From positions 1 through 10,257 of the forward strand of contig JAEWYA010000222.1 of assembly GCA_023395775.1 (NCBI GenBank): a DNA stretch of 10,257 nucleotides. The letters are read 5' to 3'. This document shows, piece after piece, positions 1-5,941 of the stretch. The number at the start of each line of letters is the position of its first letter. The stretch's first letter is position 1. The stretch comes from Bacillota bacterium (GTDB lineage Bacteria > Bacillota > Clostridia > Oscillospirales > Oscillospiraceae). The notes below the pieces were generated by a model. The model worked only from the letters and a program-made list of their open reading frames with translations, did not search any database and was not told the origin of the DNA. The position numbers and the translations under genes were made by a program.

Positions 1-45
1 CGGCGCCGGGGGGGGCCCCCCGCGCCCCCGCTTTGTCTTTTGAGT
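1..45 (+). terminator. GC-homopolymer dyad at window edge, possible terminator
   Basis: Eight G (8-15) run straight into six C (16-21), then a further GC-rich stretch and the T-rich CTTTGTCTTTT at 31-41. A strong GC stem followed by T-rich sequence fits the end of a gene lying left of the window. The homopolymer character also fits a difficult-to-sequence contig edge. No coding capacity was recognised here. Confidence 0.25.
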
Positions 46-74
46 CTGCAAAAAAAGGGTGAACGGGCTATCAC

Positions 75-95
75 ATTATCGTTGAAAACGATTAT
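75..95. promoter_or_regulatory. Imperfect 21-bp dyad upstream of the selenium cassette
   Basis: ATCGTT (78-83) and AACGAT (87-92) form a perfect 6-bp inverted repeat around GAA, and the outer bases AT/AT at 75-76 and 94-95 also pair. It lies about 27 bp upstream of the proposed -35 of yedE, so it could be an upstream regulator site. Its AT-rich dyad shape is loosely reminiscent of Fur-superfamily boxes, but it is not a convincing match to any consensus I know. Confidence 0.3.
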
Positions 96-121
96 AAATT
101 TTGAGGCATTGTTAACAAAGA

Positions 122-151
122 TTGGCCTTTTACATCAAGCTCTTCTATAAT
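122..151 (+). promoter_or_regulatory. Putative sigma-A promoter of yedE cassette
   Basis: A perfect -10 hexamer TATAAT lies at 146-151, with TTGGCC at 122-127 as a moderate -35, spaced by 18 bp. This is the best promoter candidate in the spacer before the transporter and would give a leader of about 50 nt. The -35 is weak, so activation from upstream is possible. Confidence 0.5.
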
Positions 152-208
152 AAATGACGTAGATTCAGGAAAAATCCGGAAATTTTTTGTGGACATAGGA
201 GAGTTGAA

Positions 209-1321
209 ATGAAAAAGATTAACTGGGTCGTGGTGGCCGCCGGTGCGGTGGGCGGTCTTGCGGCGGTGGTGCTGACGGCACTCGGCAATCCCGCGAACAT
301 GGGTTTTTGCATTGCCTGTTTCCTGCGGGATATCGCGGGCGCGGTGGGGATGCACAGCGCCGCAAAGGTGCAGTATGTCCGCCCAGAGATTATCGGACTG
401 GTGCTGGGCGCGTTTATCATGTCTGTTGCCACAAAGGAGTTTCGGGCAAAGGCAGGTTCCTCCCCGGCCACGCGGTTCGTTTTGGGCGGGTTTGTGATGA
501 TCGGTGCGCTGGCGTTTTTGGGCTGTCCCCTGCGGATGGTGATCCGTCTGGGGGGCGGCGACGCCAATGCTTTGGTGGGCCTGTTGGGTTTTATCGTCGG
601 CATCGTGATCGGTGTGCAGTTTCTCAAGCGCGGCTTCTCCTTGAAGCGGGCATATGAGGTCGGCAGGGTGGAGGGCAGCGTGCTTCCCATCGTCATGACT
701 GGACTGTTGCTCTTGTTGCTGGCGGTTCCCGCCCTGCTGAAGTTCAGCGAGGAGGGGCCCGGCTCCAAACACGCGCCATTGTTCGCCTCTTTGCTGATTG
801 CGCTGGCGGTGGGCGCGCTGGCCCAAAAGGCCCGCCTGTGCATGGTGGGCGGCATCCGCGATGCGGTGCTGTTTCAGGATTTCAAGCTGCTGTACGGCTT
901 TGTCGCCATCTTCCTGGTAGTCCTGATCGGCAATCTTATCACCGGCAATTTCCATTTTGGCTTTATGCTGCAGCCCATCGCCCACAGCAATCATCTTTGG
1001 AATCTGCTGGGCATGGCACTGGTGGGCTGGGGCTCTGTCCTGCTTGGCGGCTGCCCCCTGCGTCAGCTGATTCTGGCCGGCGAGGGCAACGGAGACTCCG
1101 CGGTCACCGTGTTTGGAATGATCTCGGGTGCGGCGCTGGCTCATAACTTCGGTCTCGCTGGCAGCGCCGACGCATTGAACGACGCCAAGGAACTGGTGGT
1201 TGGCGGAATCTCCAATGCCGGTAAGGTCGCTGTGGTTTTGGGCTTTGTGGTGTTTGCCGTGATTTCCGTGATGAACCTGCCCAAAGAGGAAACAGCCGCC
1301 GTCTCAATGAAAACGGTCTAA
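209..1321 (+). CDS. yedE: YedE-type selenium (sulfur) membrane transporter
   Basis: A 370-residue, very hydrophobic integral membrane protein with roughly nine or ten membrane segments. It belongs to the YeeE/YedE family, whose sulfur branch imports thiosulfate and whose YedE branch is associated with selenium use. The family's internal duplication is visible. The first half has GNPANMGFCIACFLRD (26-41, Cys34 and Cys37) and FLGCPLRM (103-110, Cys106). The second half has ARLCMVGGIRDA (208-219, Cys211) and GGCPLRQ (280-286, Cys282). These conserved cysteines are thought to pass the substrate along the pore. The ATG at 209 follows AGGAG at 198-202 with 6-nt spacing. It heads a cassette with a TusA-like protein (17 nt downstream) and a DUF3343 protein, and that context is why I favour selenium. 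A reduced-sulfur substrate cannot be excluded. Confidence 0.92.
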   Translation: MKKINWVVVAAGAVGGLAAVVLTALGNPANMGFCIACFLRDIAGAVGMHSAAKVQYVRPEIIGLVLGAFIMSVATKEFRAKAGSSPATRFVLGGFVMIGALAFLGCPLRMVIRLGGGDANALVGLLGFIVGIVIGVQFLKRGFSLKRAYEVGRVEGSVLPIVMTGLLLLLLAVPALLKFSEEGPGSKHAPLFASLLIALAVGALAQKARLCMVGGIRDAVLFQDFKLLYGFVAIFLVVLIGNLITGNFHFGFMLQPIAHSNHLWNLLGMALVGWGSVLLGGCPLRQLILAGEGNGDSAVTVFGMISGAALAHNFGLAGSADALNDAKELVVGGISNAGKVAVVLGFVVFAVISVMNLPKEETAAVSMKTV

Positions 1322-1338
1322 GAAAGGAAGAACACAGA

Positions 1339-1542
1339 ATGGTTGACGCAAGAGGGTATTCCTGCCCAACGCCAGTGGTGATGGTGCAGAAAGAGGTGAA
1401 AAAAGGCAGTCCCGCCAAGCTGGAGGTTTTGGTGGACAATCAGTGTTCCGTGGAGAACGTGACCCGCTTTGGCAACGGCTGCGGTTATCAGGTCAGCGTG
1501 GTTCCGGAGGGCCATGACTTTCGCTTGACGCTGAAAAAATGA
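1339..1542 (+). CDS. TusA/SirA-like sulfur or selenium carrier (YedF N-terminal domain only)
   Basis: A 67-residue protein with the TusA fold signature: DARGYSCPTP at 3-12, where Cys9 in the CPxP motif is the persulfide or perselenide-carrying residue, followed by the LEVLVDN strand at 28-34. The closest family is the N-terminal domain of the selenium metabolism protein YedF (TIGR03527). YedF in many Clostridia is about 200 residues and continues into a DsrE-like domain; that second domain is absent here and not encoded nearby. Two extra cysteines (36 and 48) are present. The ribosome site AAGGAAG is centred about 10 nt before the ATG. The TGA stop overlaps the next start as ATGA, so the two are translationally coupled. 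The protein probably accepts reduced Se or S after YedE-mediated entry, which is inference from context. Confidence 0.9.
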   Translation: MVDARGYSCPTPVVMVQKEVKKGSPAKLEVLVDNQCSVENVTRFGNGCGYQVSVVPEGHDFRLTLKK

Positions 1543-1781
1543 ATCAATACATTGCCACGTTCCACACCCATCTGGCGGCGCTGACCACTGCCCGCGCTCT
1601 GGGCGCGGAGGGTATTGCCGCCAAAATGATGCCGGTGCCCCGGAAGCTGAGTTCATCCTGCGGCACCTGTGTGCGATATGAGGCGGGGGAAGCCTGCCTT
1701 CCGGCTATGGATGCGGATGTGGAGCGGGTTTACGAGATCGGAGCGGAAGACCGATATACTCTGCTGATGGAAAACAAGTAA
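1539..1781 (+). CDS. DUF3343 putative Se/S carrier-like protein
   Basis: An 80-residue protein of the DUF3343 family, often annotated as a putative Se/S carrier-like protein. Family hallmarks are the N-terminal ferredoxin-like half and the conserved MPVPRKLSSSCGTCVRY segment (31-47) with a CxxC pair (Cys41, Cys44), plus Cys53. The cysteines could bind or relay a chalcogen, but the biochemistry is not established to my knowledge. It overlaps the upstream TusA-like gene by 4 nt (ATGA at 1539-1542), so it is the last gene of the cassette and is probably made in step with it. The start is decided by that overlap. No signal peptide or membrane segment is visible, so it should be cytosolic. Confidence 0.88.
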   Translation: MNQYIATFHTHLAALTTARALGAEGIAAKMMPVPRKLSSSCGTCVRYEAGEACLPAMDADVERVYEIGAEDRYTLLMENK

Positions 1782-1873
1782 TGACCCGCCGTAAAACAAA
1801 GCTGAATATCTACCACTAGGCAAATTCGCGATTATGCGGCTGGCATTGTTTCCCCCCGTGTTTCCCAAAAGGT

Positions 1874-1904
1874 AAGCCCCGTAGGTTTGTAACCTACGGG
1901 GCTT
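1874..1904. terminator. Perfect 14-bp hairpin between convergent genes
   Basis: The left arm AAGCCCCGTAGGTT (1874-1887), loop TGT and right arm AACCTACGGGGCTT (1891-1904) are exact reverse complements. It lies 92 nt after the DUF3343 stop and 59 nt from the stop of the convergent fructokinase. The T-tracts are modest (AAATATTTTAC on +; ACCTTTTGG on -), so it is best read as a bidirectional terminator. Confidence 0.8.
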
Positions 1905-1963
1905 AAATATTTTACAGCAGGACTGCAATTTTTCAGAACTTTTCCATAACCGCTGTATCTCTG

Positions 1964-2932
1964 TCAGTTCATGATTCCTTGCATTCGGCGGAGGACGTTT
2001 TCACGGCTGGGCATGGCGGGCATGGCGCCCCGCTTTTCCACGCACAGAGAAGCGACGGCGTTGCCAAAGCGGGCGCAGGACTGAAAATCCTGAAATGTGA
2101 GCTGGTCAAGCGTTTTCCCACTTTCTGAAATACGGGTCAGGAATCCACCCCAGAAGGAGTCTCCCGCACCGGTGGTGTCCACGGCTTTTGTGGGAAAACC
2201 GGGAACCATGACGCTCCCGTCTTTTGTGGAAACCAAGGCGCCCTGATTGCCAATCGTCACAACCGCGCACCGAAGGCCCAACTTTACCAGCTTTTCCGCC
2301 CCTGCCTGAGGATCGGCGCAGTCCGTCAACAACTCCACTTCGTCGTCGGAGACCTTCAGAAAGTCCACAAGCGGCAGAGGAGACCGCATCTGTTCCATGG
2401 CCACCTCTTTATTTGCCCAAAGCAATGGGCGGTAATTGGGATCATAAGCAATCATCGCGCCAGATTGCCGCGCCAAGCGCACGGCTTCCATCGTGGCCCC
2501 GCGGGCCGGTTCATTTGTCAAAGAGAGGGAGCCAAAATGCAGAATATCACTGTGTGAAATCAACTCCCGATCCAGCTCCTCCGATGAAAGCTGCGTGTCT
2601 GCTCCAGGCTTCCGGGCAAAGGAGAAGCTGCGTTCTCCGTTTTCTGCCAGCTTGACAAACGCCAGCGTGGTAAAATAACGCCCGTCCACGCGAAGGGCGC
2701 GGGTGTCGATGCCGGTCCTATTCAGCGTGTCCACCAGGAATCGGCCCTGTATATCGTCGCCCACTTTGCCAATGAAAGCGGTCCTGCGTCCAAGCTTTGC
2801 AGCACAGGTCAACACATTTGCCGGCGCACCGCCCGGATTTTGTTCAAATACCGCCATGCCGGCATCGGAGTCCGGCAGGGGGGTGTAGTCAATCAGAATT
2901 TCACCCAGCGCCGTAATCTGCATGTTTTCCAT
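1964..2932 (-). CDS. PfkB-family carbohydrate kinase, probable fructokinase
   Basis: A 322-residue ribokinase/PfkB-family sugar kinase that would phosphorylate fructose (to fructose 6-phosphate) with ATP in the cytosol. Visible hallmarks are the substrate-binding start ALGEILIDYTP (8-18), the first PfkB signature GGAPANV (34-40) with GKVGDD (55-60), FARKPGAD (105-112), YDPNYRPLLW (163-172, typical of bacterial fructokinases), and the second signature DTTGAGDSF (252-260) with catalytic base Asp258 and the GAGD anion hole. Length is normal for the family. The ATG at 2932 is preferred over the in-frame Met at codon 4 because GGGAG lies 6 nt before it. No transporter or sucrose hydrolase is adjacent, so the sugar cannot be proved; another ketose or a nucleoside is possible. 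Regulation by a LacI-type repressor is suggested by the promoter and operator upstream. Confidence 0.92.
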   Translation of the reverse strand: MENMQITALGEILIDYTPLPDSDAGMAVFEQNPGGAPANVLTCAAKLGRRTAFIGKVGDDIQGRFLVDTLNRTGIDTRALRVDGRYFTTLAFVKLAENGERSFSFARKPGADTQLSSEELDRELISHSDILHFGSLSLTNEPARGATMEAVRLARQSGAMIAYDPNYRPLLWANKEVAMEQMRSPLPLVDFLKVSDDEVELLTDCADPQAGAEKLVKLGLRCAVVTIGNQGALVSTKDGSVMVPGFPTKAVDTTGAGDSFWGGFLTRISESGKTLDQLTFQDFQSCARFGNAVASLCVEKRGAMPAMPSRENVLRRMQGIMN

Positions 2933-2983
2933 CTGTTTCTCCCTGTTTTCTGACGGGGCTGCGAAAACTGTGTCCCATCGGAA

Positions 2984-2996
2984 GTAAATCGTTTAC
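2984..2996. promoter_or_regulatory. Operator-like palindrome GTAAATCGTTTAC
   Basis: GTAAA and TTTAC (2984-2988 and 2992-2996) are inverted around a central TCG. The palindrome starts about 12 bp downstream of the -10 of the fructokinase promoter, where a bound repressor would block initiation or early elongation. Its form resembles LacI-family operators, which commonly control sugar kinases. The regulator itself is not in the window. Confidence 0.5.
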
Positions 2997-3008
2997 GTGA
3001 CAATTGCC

Positions 3009-3037
3009 ATCTTACCAGCTTCACGTAGAAAAATCAA
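3009..3037 (-). promoter_or_regulatory. Sigma-A promoter of the fructokinase gene
   Basis: On the minus strand, TTGATT (3037-3032) and TAAGAT (3014-3009) are separated by exactly 17 bp and lie about 76 bp upstream of the fructokinase start. The expected start point is near 3002, immediately before the GTAAATCGTTTAC palindrome. Confidence 0.6.
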
Positions 3038-3229
3038 GAGAAAAAGATTTAAAAAATCCGGGCGATCTTAGAAATTTAACTGAAAAAGCTTGATTTCAAC
3101 CTATATACGAAAGTTAATGTGCCAAATATGCAAATGCAGCCGCTGCTGTACAATTTCAGCAAAGTTAAAAAGCAAAGGCTGCTGTAAAAAAATGCGATTG
3201 TCTCAATGAATGACTCAAAATGTGCAGCT

Positions 3230-3259
3230 GGTTACCATAACAAAATATTTATGGCAACC
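3230..3259. repeat. 11-bp inverted repeat with one mismatch
   Basis: GGTTACCATAA (3230-3240) and TTATGGCAACC (3249-3259) pair at 10 of 11 positions around the 8-nt spacer CAAAATAT. No T-run follows on either strand, so a terminator is unlikely. It may be an operator or an RNA hairpin. Confidence 0.6.
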
Positions 3260-3401
3260 AAAAGACTTTCGACAGAAAAGAAATTTTGAATCATGGTATG
3301 ATCACCGCAGAGACATGCTGCAGCAATTATCTGCTCTCACGTTTTAAAAAGGGCGAAACGGGTTTGCCCAGCGATATTTTAAAGTAATTCTCAAAAAAGG
3401 T

Positions 3402-3423
3402 AAAGCCATAAAAAAGCCATAAA
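3402..3423. repeat. Tandem duplication of AAAGCCATAAA
   Basis: Two exact, abutting copies of an 11-bp unit (3402-3412 and 3413-3423), about 110 bp upstream of spoIIAA. The unit is close to one helical turn, so the copies would present the same face of DNA. Function is unknown. Confidence 0.7.
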
Positions 3424-3534
3424 AACTGCACATTTTATGCTTGGATATCATTTTTAAAAACGGACTGTGTACGGCAAAGACGGCACACTGTCACGTAGAA
3501 AATTTGCCACGCTAATACAAAGGAGACTTGCAAT

Positions 3535-3855
3535 ATGGATATCAAAATGCAGAGTGTCGACCGAAACCTGCTGTTGGAGTTCAGCGGGGAATTGGATCAC
3601 CATGCCGCTAAAAACGCCATCCGGGAGTTGGAGCTGGCCGTGGATGCTGCTCTTCCGCGTCGGCTGGTGCTGGATTTCAGCGGTGTGACTTTTATGGATA
3701 GCTCTGGCATCGCGCTGCTGCTGCGGGCGAAGCGGTGCATGGATGATCTGGACGGCAGTCTGCAGGTATGCCGTGTACAGCCGCAGGCAAAGCGGGTTAT
3801 GGACGCCGCCGGGATCGGCCGGCTGGTTCACATAAAACAGGAGGGAACGGTATGA
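3535..3855 (+). CDS. spoIIAA: Anti-sigma F factor antagonist SpoIIAA
   Basis: A 106-residue single STAS-domain protein. In its unphosphorylated form it binds SpoIIAB and frees sigma F in the forespore; SpoIIAB inactivates it by phosphorylation and SpoIIE phosphatase restores it. The SGELDHHAA stretch (17-25) and the VTFMDSSGIALL core (51-62) match the family, and Ser56, the first serine of DSSG, corresponds to the phosphorylated Ser58 of Bacillus subtilis SpoIIAA. The ribosome site AGGAG (3521-3525) lies 9 nt before the ATG. It is the first gene of the operon and overlaps spoIIAB by ATGA. At 106 residues it is slightly shorter than the B. subtilis protein because it lacks the C-terminal tail. 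Confidence 0.95.
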   Translation: MDIKMQSVDRNLLLEFSGELDHHAAKNAIRELELAVDAALPRRLVLDFSGVTFMDSSGIALLLRAKRCMDDLDGSLQVCRVQPQAKRVMDAAGIGRLVHIKQEGTV

Positions 3856-4298
3856 AGAAGAGCATGAATTACATCCGGCTGGAATTTCCCAGCCGCAGCA
3901 GCAACGAGGGCTTTGCACGGGTGGCGGCGGCCTGTTTCGCCTCGCAGATGGACCCAACGCTGAACGAATTGGAGGATATCAAGACGGCGGTCAGCGAGGC
4001 GGTAACCAATGCCATAGTCCACGCTTATCCGGATTCCATCGGACGGGTAAGCTTAAAAGCCAGGATCTGCGAGGGCAACGTACTGGAAATAACGGTCAAG
4101 GATGTCGGAAGGGGAATCCCCAATGTTGAAAAAGCCCGGCAGCCCATGTTTACCACCGGTGGCGAGGAGCGCAGCGGCATGGGGTTTACCATCATGGAGA
4201 GCTTTATGGACGCCTTGACGGTTCACTCAACGCCGGGGCGGGGGACAACCGTGACGATGCGCAAGAAGATCGCCAGCCGGGTAAACGGCCAGAGATGA
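3852..4298 (+). CDS. spoIIAB: Anti-sigma F factor / serine kinase SpoIIAB
   Basis: A 148-residue GHKL (HATPase) protein that holds sigma F inactive as a dimer and phosphorylates SpoIIAA using ATP. The N-box SEAVTNAIVHAY is at 48-59 (Glu49 and Asn53 for catalysis and Mg binding), the G1 box DVGRGIP at 84-90, and the ATP-lid and G2 region EERSGMGF at 105-112, where Arg107 matches the sigma- and SpoIIAA-contacting Arg105 of B. subtilis. The ARQPMFTT segment (95-102) is also characteristic. The start is the ATG at 3852, which overlaps the spoIIAA stop and follows GAGGG. An upstream in-frame ATG at 3768 would add 28 residues of non-homologous sequence read out of frame from spoIIAA and is rejected. 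The end overlaps sigF by ATGA. Confidence 0.96.
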   Translation: MKKSMNYIRLEFPSRSSNEGFARVAAACFASQMDPTLNELEDIKTAVSEAVTNAIVHAYPDSIGRVSLKARICEGNVLEITVKDVGRGIPNVEKARQPMFTTGGEERSGMGFTIMESFMDALTVHSTPGRGTTVTMRKKIASRVNGQR

Positions 4299-5005
4299 GC
4301 GGTCAGGTAACGCTGGGCCTGCTTCGGGCGGCGCAGGAGGGCGACCGGCAAGCCTGCGAGCAGATGGTGGAAGAGAACAGCGGCCTGATCTGGAGCATTG
4401 TCCGGCGATATTATGGCCGGGGTGTGGAGGCGGACGACCTCTATCAGCTGGGCTGTCTGGGCTTTTTGAAAGCTGTGCAAGGATTTGACTTTACATATGG
4501 GACCTGCTTTTCTACATATGCGGTGCCAAAGATCGCGGGAGAGATACGCCGCTTTCTTCGGGACGACGGAACGATCAAGGTGGGCCGAACAATCAGGGAG
4601 CGGGCGAATCTTCTGTACAGTGTCCGGGAACGGCTGCGGAGCGAGCTGGGAAGGGAACCGGTACTGTCTGAACTGTCGGAGAGCACAGGGCTGTCCGCAG
4701 AGGAAATTGCCTGCGCGGAGTTGGCTACCGACCTGCCGGATTCACTCCAGCGGGAGACGGAGGACGGACTTGCTCTGGAGGGGATGCTTGGGACTGACGC
4801 TCCGGAGGACGGAATTGTGGAGCGAATCGCTGTGCGGGAGGCGGTGGATGCGCTGCCGGAAAAGGAGCGAATGACGATCCTGCTCCGTTACTTCCGTGGA
4901 TTCACACAGGAACAGACCGCCAAGGTCCTGAAGGTATCGCAGGTGCAGGTTTCCCGCTTGGAACGACGAGGTTTGGAACGACTGCGTCGAGCATTTGAAC
5001 CGTAG
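4295..5005 (+). CDS. sigF: RNA polymerase sigma-F factor (SpoIIAC)
   Basis: A 236-residue sigma-70 family factor that directs the first forespore-specific transcription after asymmetric division. Region 2 spans about 28-97, with the core-binding helix DDLYQLGCLGFLKAV (47-61) and the -10 recognition part FSTYAVPKIAGEIRRFLRDD (72-91). Region 3 covers about 98-150. Region 4 (about 185-235) has the helix-turn-helix GFTQEQTAKVLKVSQVQVSR (202-221). The order spoIIAA-spoIIAB-sigF with ATGA overlaps identifies it as sigma F rather than the closely related sigma G. No independent ribosome site is obvious in the overlap, consistent with translational coupling. Activity should be set by SpoIIAB binding, not only by transcription. 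Confidence 0.96.
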   Translation: MSGQVTLGLLRAAQEGDRQACEQMVEENSGLIWSIVRRYYGRGVEADDLYQLGCLGFLKAVQGFDFTYGTCFSTYAVPKIAGEIRRFLRDDGTIKVGRTIRERANLLYSVRERLRSELGREPVLSELSESTGLSAEEIACAELATDLPDSLQRETEDGLALEGMLGTDAPEDGIVERIAVREAVDALPEKERMTILLRYFRGFTQEQTAKVLKVSQVQVSRLERRGLERLRRAFEP

Positions 5006-5065
5006 CGCCCGGAGAAGACAAAAATGCCGAAGGTGACTTCTGCACGCCGTTCCTCCGGGCGTTTT
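5006..5065 (+). terminator. Terminator of the spoIIA operon
   Basis: CGCCCGGAG (5006-5014) pairs perfectly with CTCCGGGCG (5053-5061) and is followed by TTTT (5062-5065), directly after the sigF stop. The 38-nt interval contains a smaller hairpin, GAAG-GTGA-CTTC (5029-5040), which shortens the effective loop. An outer 8-bp inverted repeat, CGTAGCGC (5001-5008) with GCGCTACG (5078-5085), competes for the left arm. Confidence 0.65.
5020..5043 (-). terminator. Possible minus-strand terminator of the radical SAM operon
   Basis: Read on the minus strand, GC-A-GAAG, loop TCAC, CTTC-G-GC (5043 to 5026) is followed by ATTTTTGT. The stem is short (4 bp, one mismatch, 2 bp), but it is the only T-tailed hairpin after the convergent DNA-metabolism gene, about 80 nt past its stop. 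Confidence 0.35.
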
Positions 5066-5104
5066 ACGCGAAAGGCTGCGCTACGTAACCAAAAACACTT
5101 TAAG

Positions 5105-5116
5105 TTGTGATCACAA
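5105..5116. promoter_or_regulatory. Perfect 12-bp palindrome TTGTGATCACAA
   Basis: An exact palindrome, 7 nt past the stop of the minus-strand gene and inside the convergent spacer. Its half-sites look like those of CRP or Rex boxes (TTGTGA, TCACAA), but the usual 6-bp gap between them is missing, and it is not near a promoter I can see. Function is unknown. Confidence 0.3.
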
Positions 5117-5122
5117 TGGAAG

Positions 5123-5941
5123 TTATTCCGTGGTACTTGAAACAGTCGGCAGGGTACCGGTGCGGCAGTTTAATTCGGCGCTTTGCCCGGAAATAAAATA
5201 ATCCTCGCCCTGAAATTCCGTCATGGTGTTCCAATACCGTTTTGGCATCTGCGTCTGACGGCAGCGGGGATTTTCACGCTCTTTGATGGCGATGGTATCG
5301 TAAAATCGCTTCCAGAGCCGCCGATAGGAGGCCTCCGTTTCGTCCGGCTGGGCCATTTCGAACCGATCCAGCGGTACGATGATCGCTTTTGCCCCGGCGT
5401 AAAAAAGCGCCTCCTGGTGAGTGCGGTCGTAAATGAAAAACTGCTCGTTGGGAAAGCGACTGCAAAAGTGGGAACGGAGCAGGGGCAGAACGTGATTTTT
5501 CGGCTCAATCTCTCCGCCCAAAATACCGGAATAATCCGAGAAGCGTACAAAGCCTCTCAGCAGATGAGCCTCTCCCTCCAGGTGGCGTACTGCTTTCAGG
5601 ACCGGAAGCAGCGTTTCATCCGCCAGGTTCCGAAGGAATCCGGGACCTTCCCGGAGCAGTTTGGCAACCAGCCGGTAGAGATGCATTTCCCGGTGCTCCA
5701 GGCAGGTAAGGAACCCGCGGCGCAGCAGCAGCGCCTCCTCGCCGGAAAGGTCGGCGACCTTGCGGAAGACACGGCTCGCGTGGCTTTTGTCCGTTGCAAT
5801 CAAATGGGACTCAAACAGAGTGGGGGAGGCACTCTCCTCCGGCACGATATCGGACGGAACTTCCCGGTTGGCATAGCTGTCAAAAATGCAGCAGAGGAAA
5901 CCCTCAAAGCTTCCATCGTAAAGGTAGATGACCTCCATCAT
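5123..5941 (-). CDS. TIGR03915/DUF4130-type DNA metabolism protein
   Basis: A 272-residue soluble protein of the family named probable DNA metabolism protein (TIGR03915, DUF4130). The family occurs next to TIGR03916 radical SAM proteins, as here, and its exact reaction is not known to me. It is recognised from the N-terminal VIYLYDGSFEGFLCCIFDSY and, near the C-terminus, the ENPRCRQTQMPKRYWNTMTEF region. An extra tail of about 29 residues follows. A GTG at 5956 would add five residues. I prefer the ATG at 5941 because AAAGGG lies 6 nt before it and the homologous region begins just after it; the ATG at 5938 is a further option. It lies downstream of the radical SAM gene with about 21 nt between stop and start, a gap filled by a 10-bp tandem repeat. 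The enzymatic role is unproven; joint action on DNA bases with its partner is inference. Confidence 0.87.
   Translation of the reverse strand: MMEVIYLYDGSFEGFLCCIFDSYANREVPSDIVPEESASPTLFESHLIATDKSHASRVFRKVADLSGEEALLLRRGFLTCLEHREMHLYRLVAKLLREGPGFLRNLADETLLPVLKAVRHLEGEAHLLRGFVRFSDYSGILGGEIEPKNHVLPLLRSHFCSRFPNEQFFIYDRTHQEALFYAGAKAIIVPLDRFEMAQPDETEASYRRLWKRFYDTIAIKERENPRCRQTQMPKRYWNTMTEFQGEDYFISGQSAELNCRTGTLPTVSSTTE

Larger units (their letters stand above)
3038..3534. other. AT-rich intergenic spacer before spoIIA, no gene recognised
   Basis: About 500 bp, much more AT-rich than the flanking genes, with stops in all frames and no credible small ORF with a ribosome site. It contains an inverted repeat (3230-3259), a GGGC/GCCC dyad near 3351-3369, an 11-bp tandem duplication (3402-3423) and a TGCTGCAGCA palindrome near 3317-3326. 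It must also hold the spoIIA promoter. I searched by eye for a sigma-H type promoter (AGGA-type -35, GAAT-type -10) and for a forespore-sigma promoter and found no convincing match. Confidence 0.6.

Noticed and set aside
92..1144. 350-codon open frame on the minus strand opposite yedE
   Set aside because: Gln/His/Arg-rich composition with no recognisable motif, lying entirely antisense to a clear membrane transporter; a codon-bias shadow.
1540..1542. TGA at the end of the TusA-like gene as a possible selenocysteine codon
   Set aside because: Read-through would not continue any family domain, and the TGA forms the ordinary ATGA overlap with the DUF3343 start.
3264..3300. Possible sigma-H promoter around TTTTGAATC upstream of spoIIA
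   Set aside because: The -10 context lacks the required purine, no AGGA-type -35 lies at the right distance, and it is about 240 bp from the gene.
3768..3851. Upstream in-frame ATG giving a 176-residue SpoIIAB
   Set aside because: The extra 28 residues come from the other frame of spoIIAA and have no family similarity; the ATGA overlap start at 3852 fits the family length.
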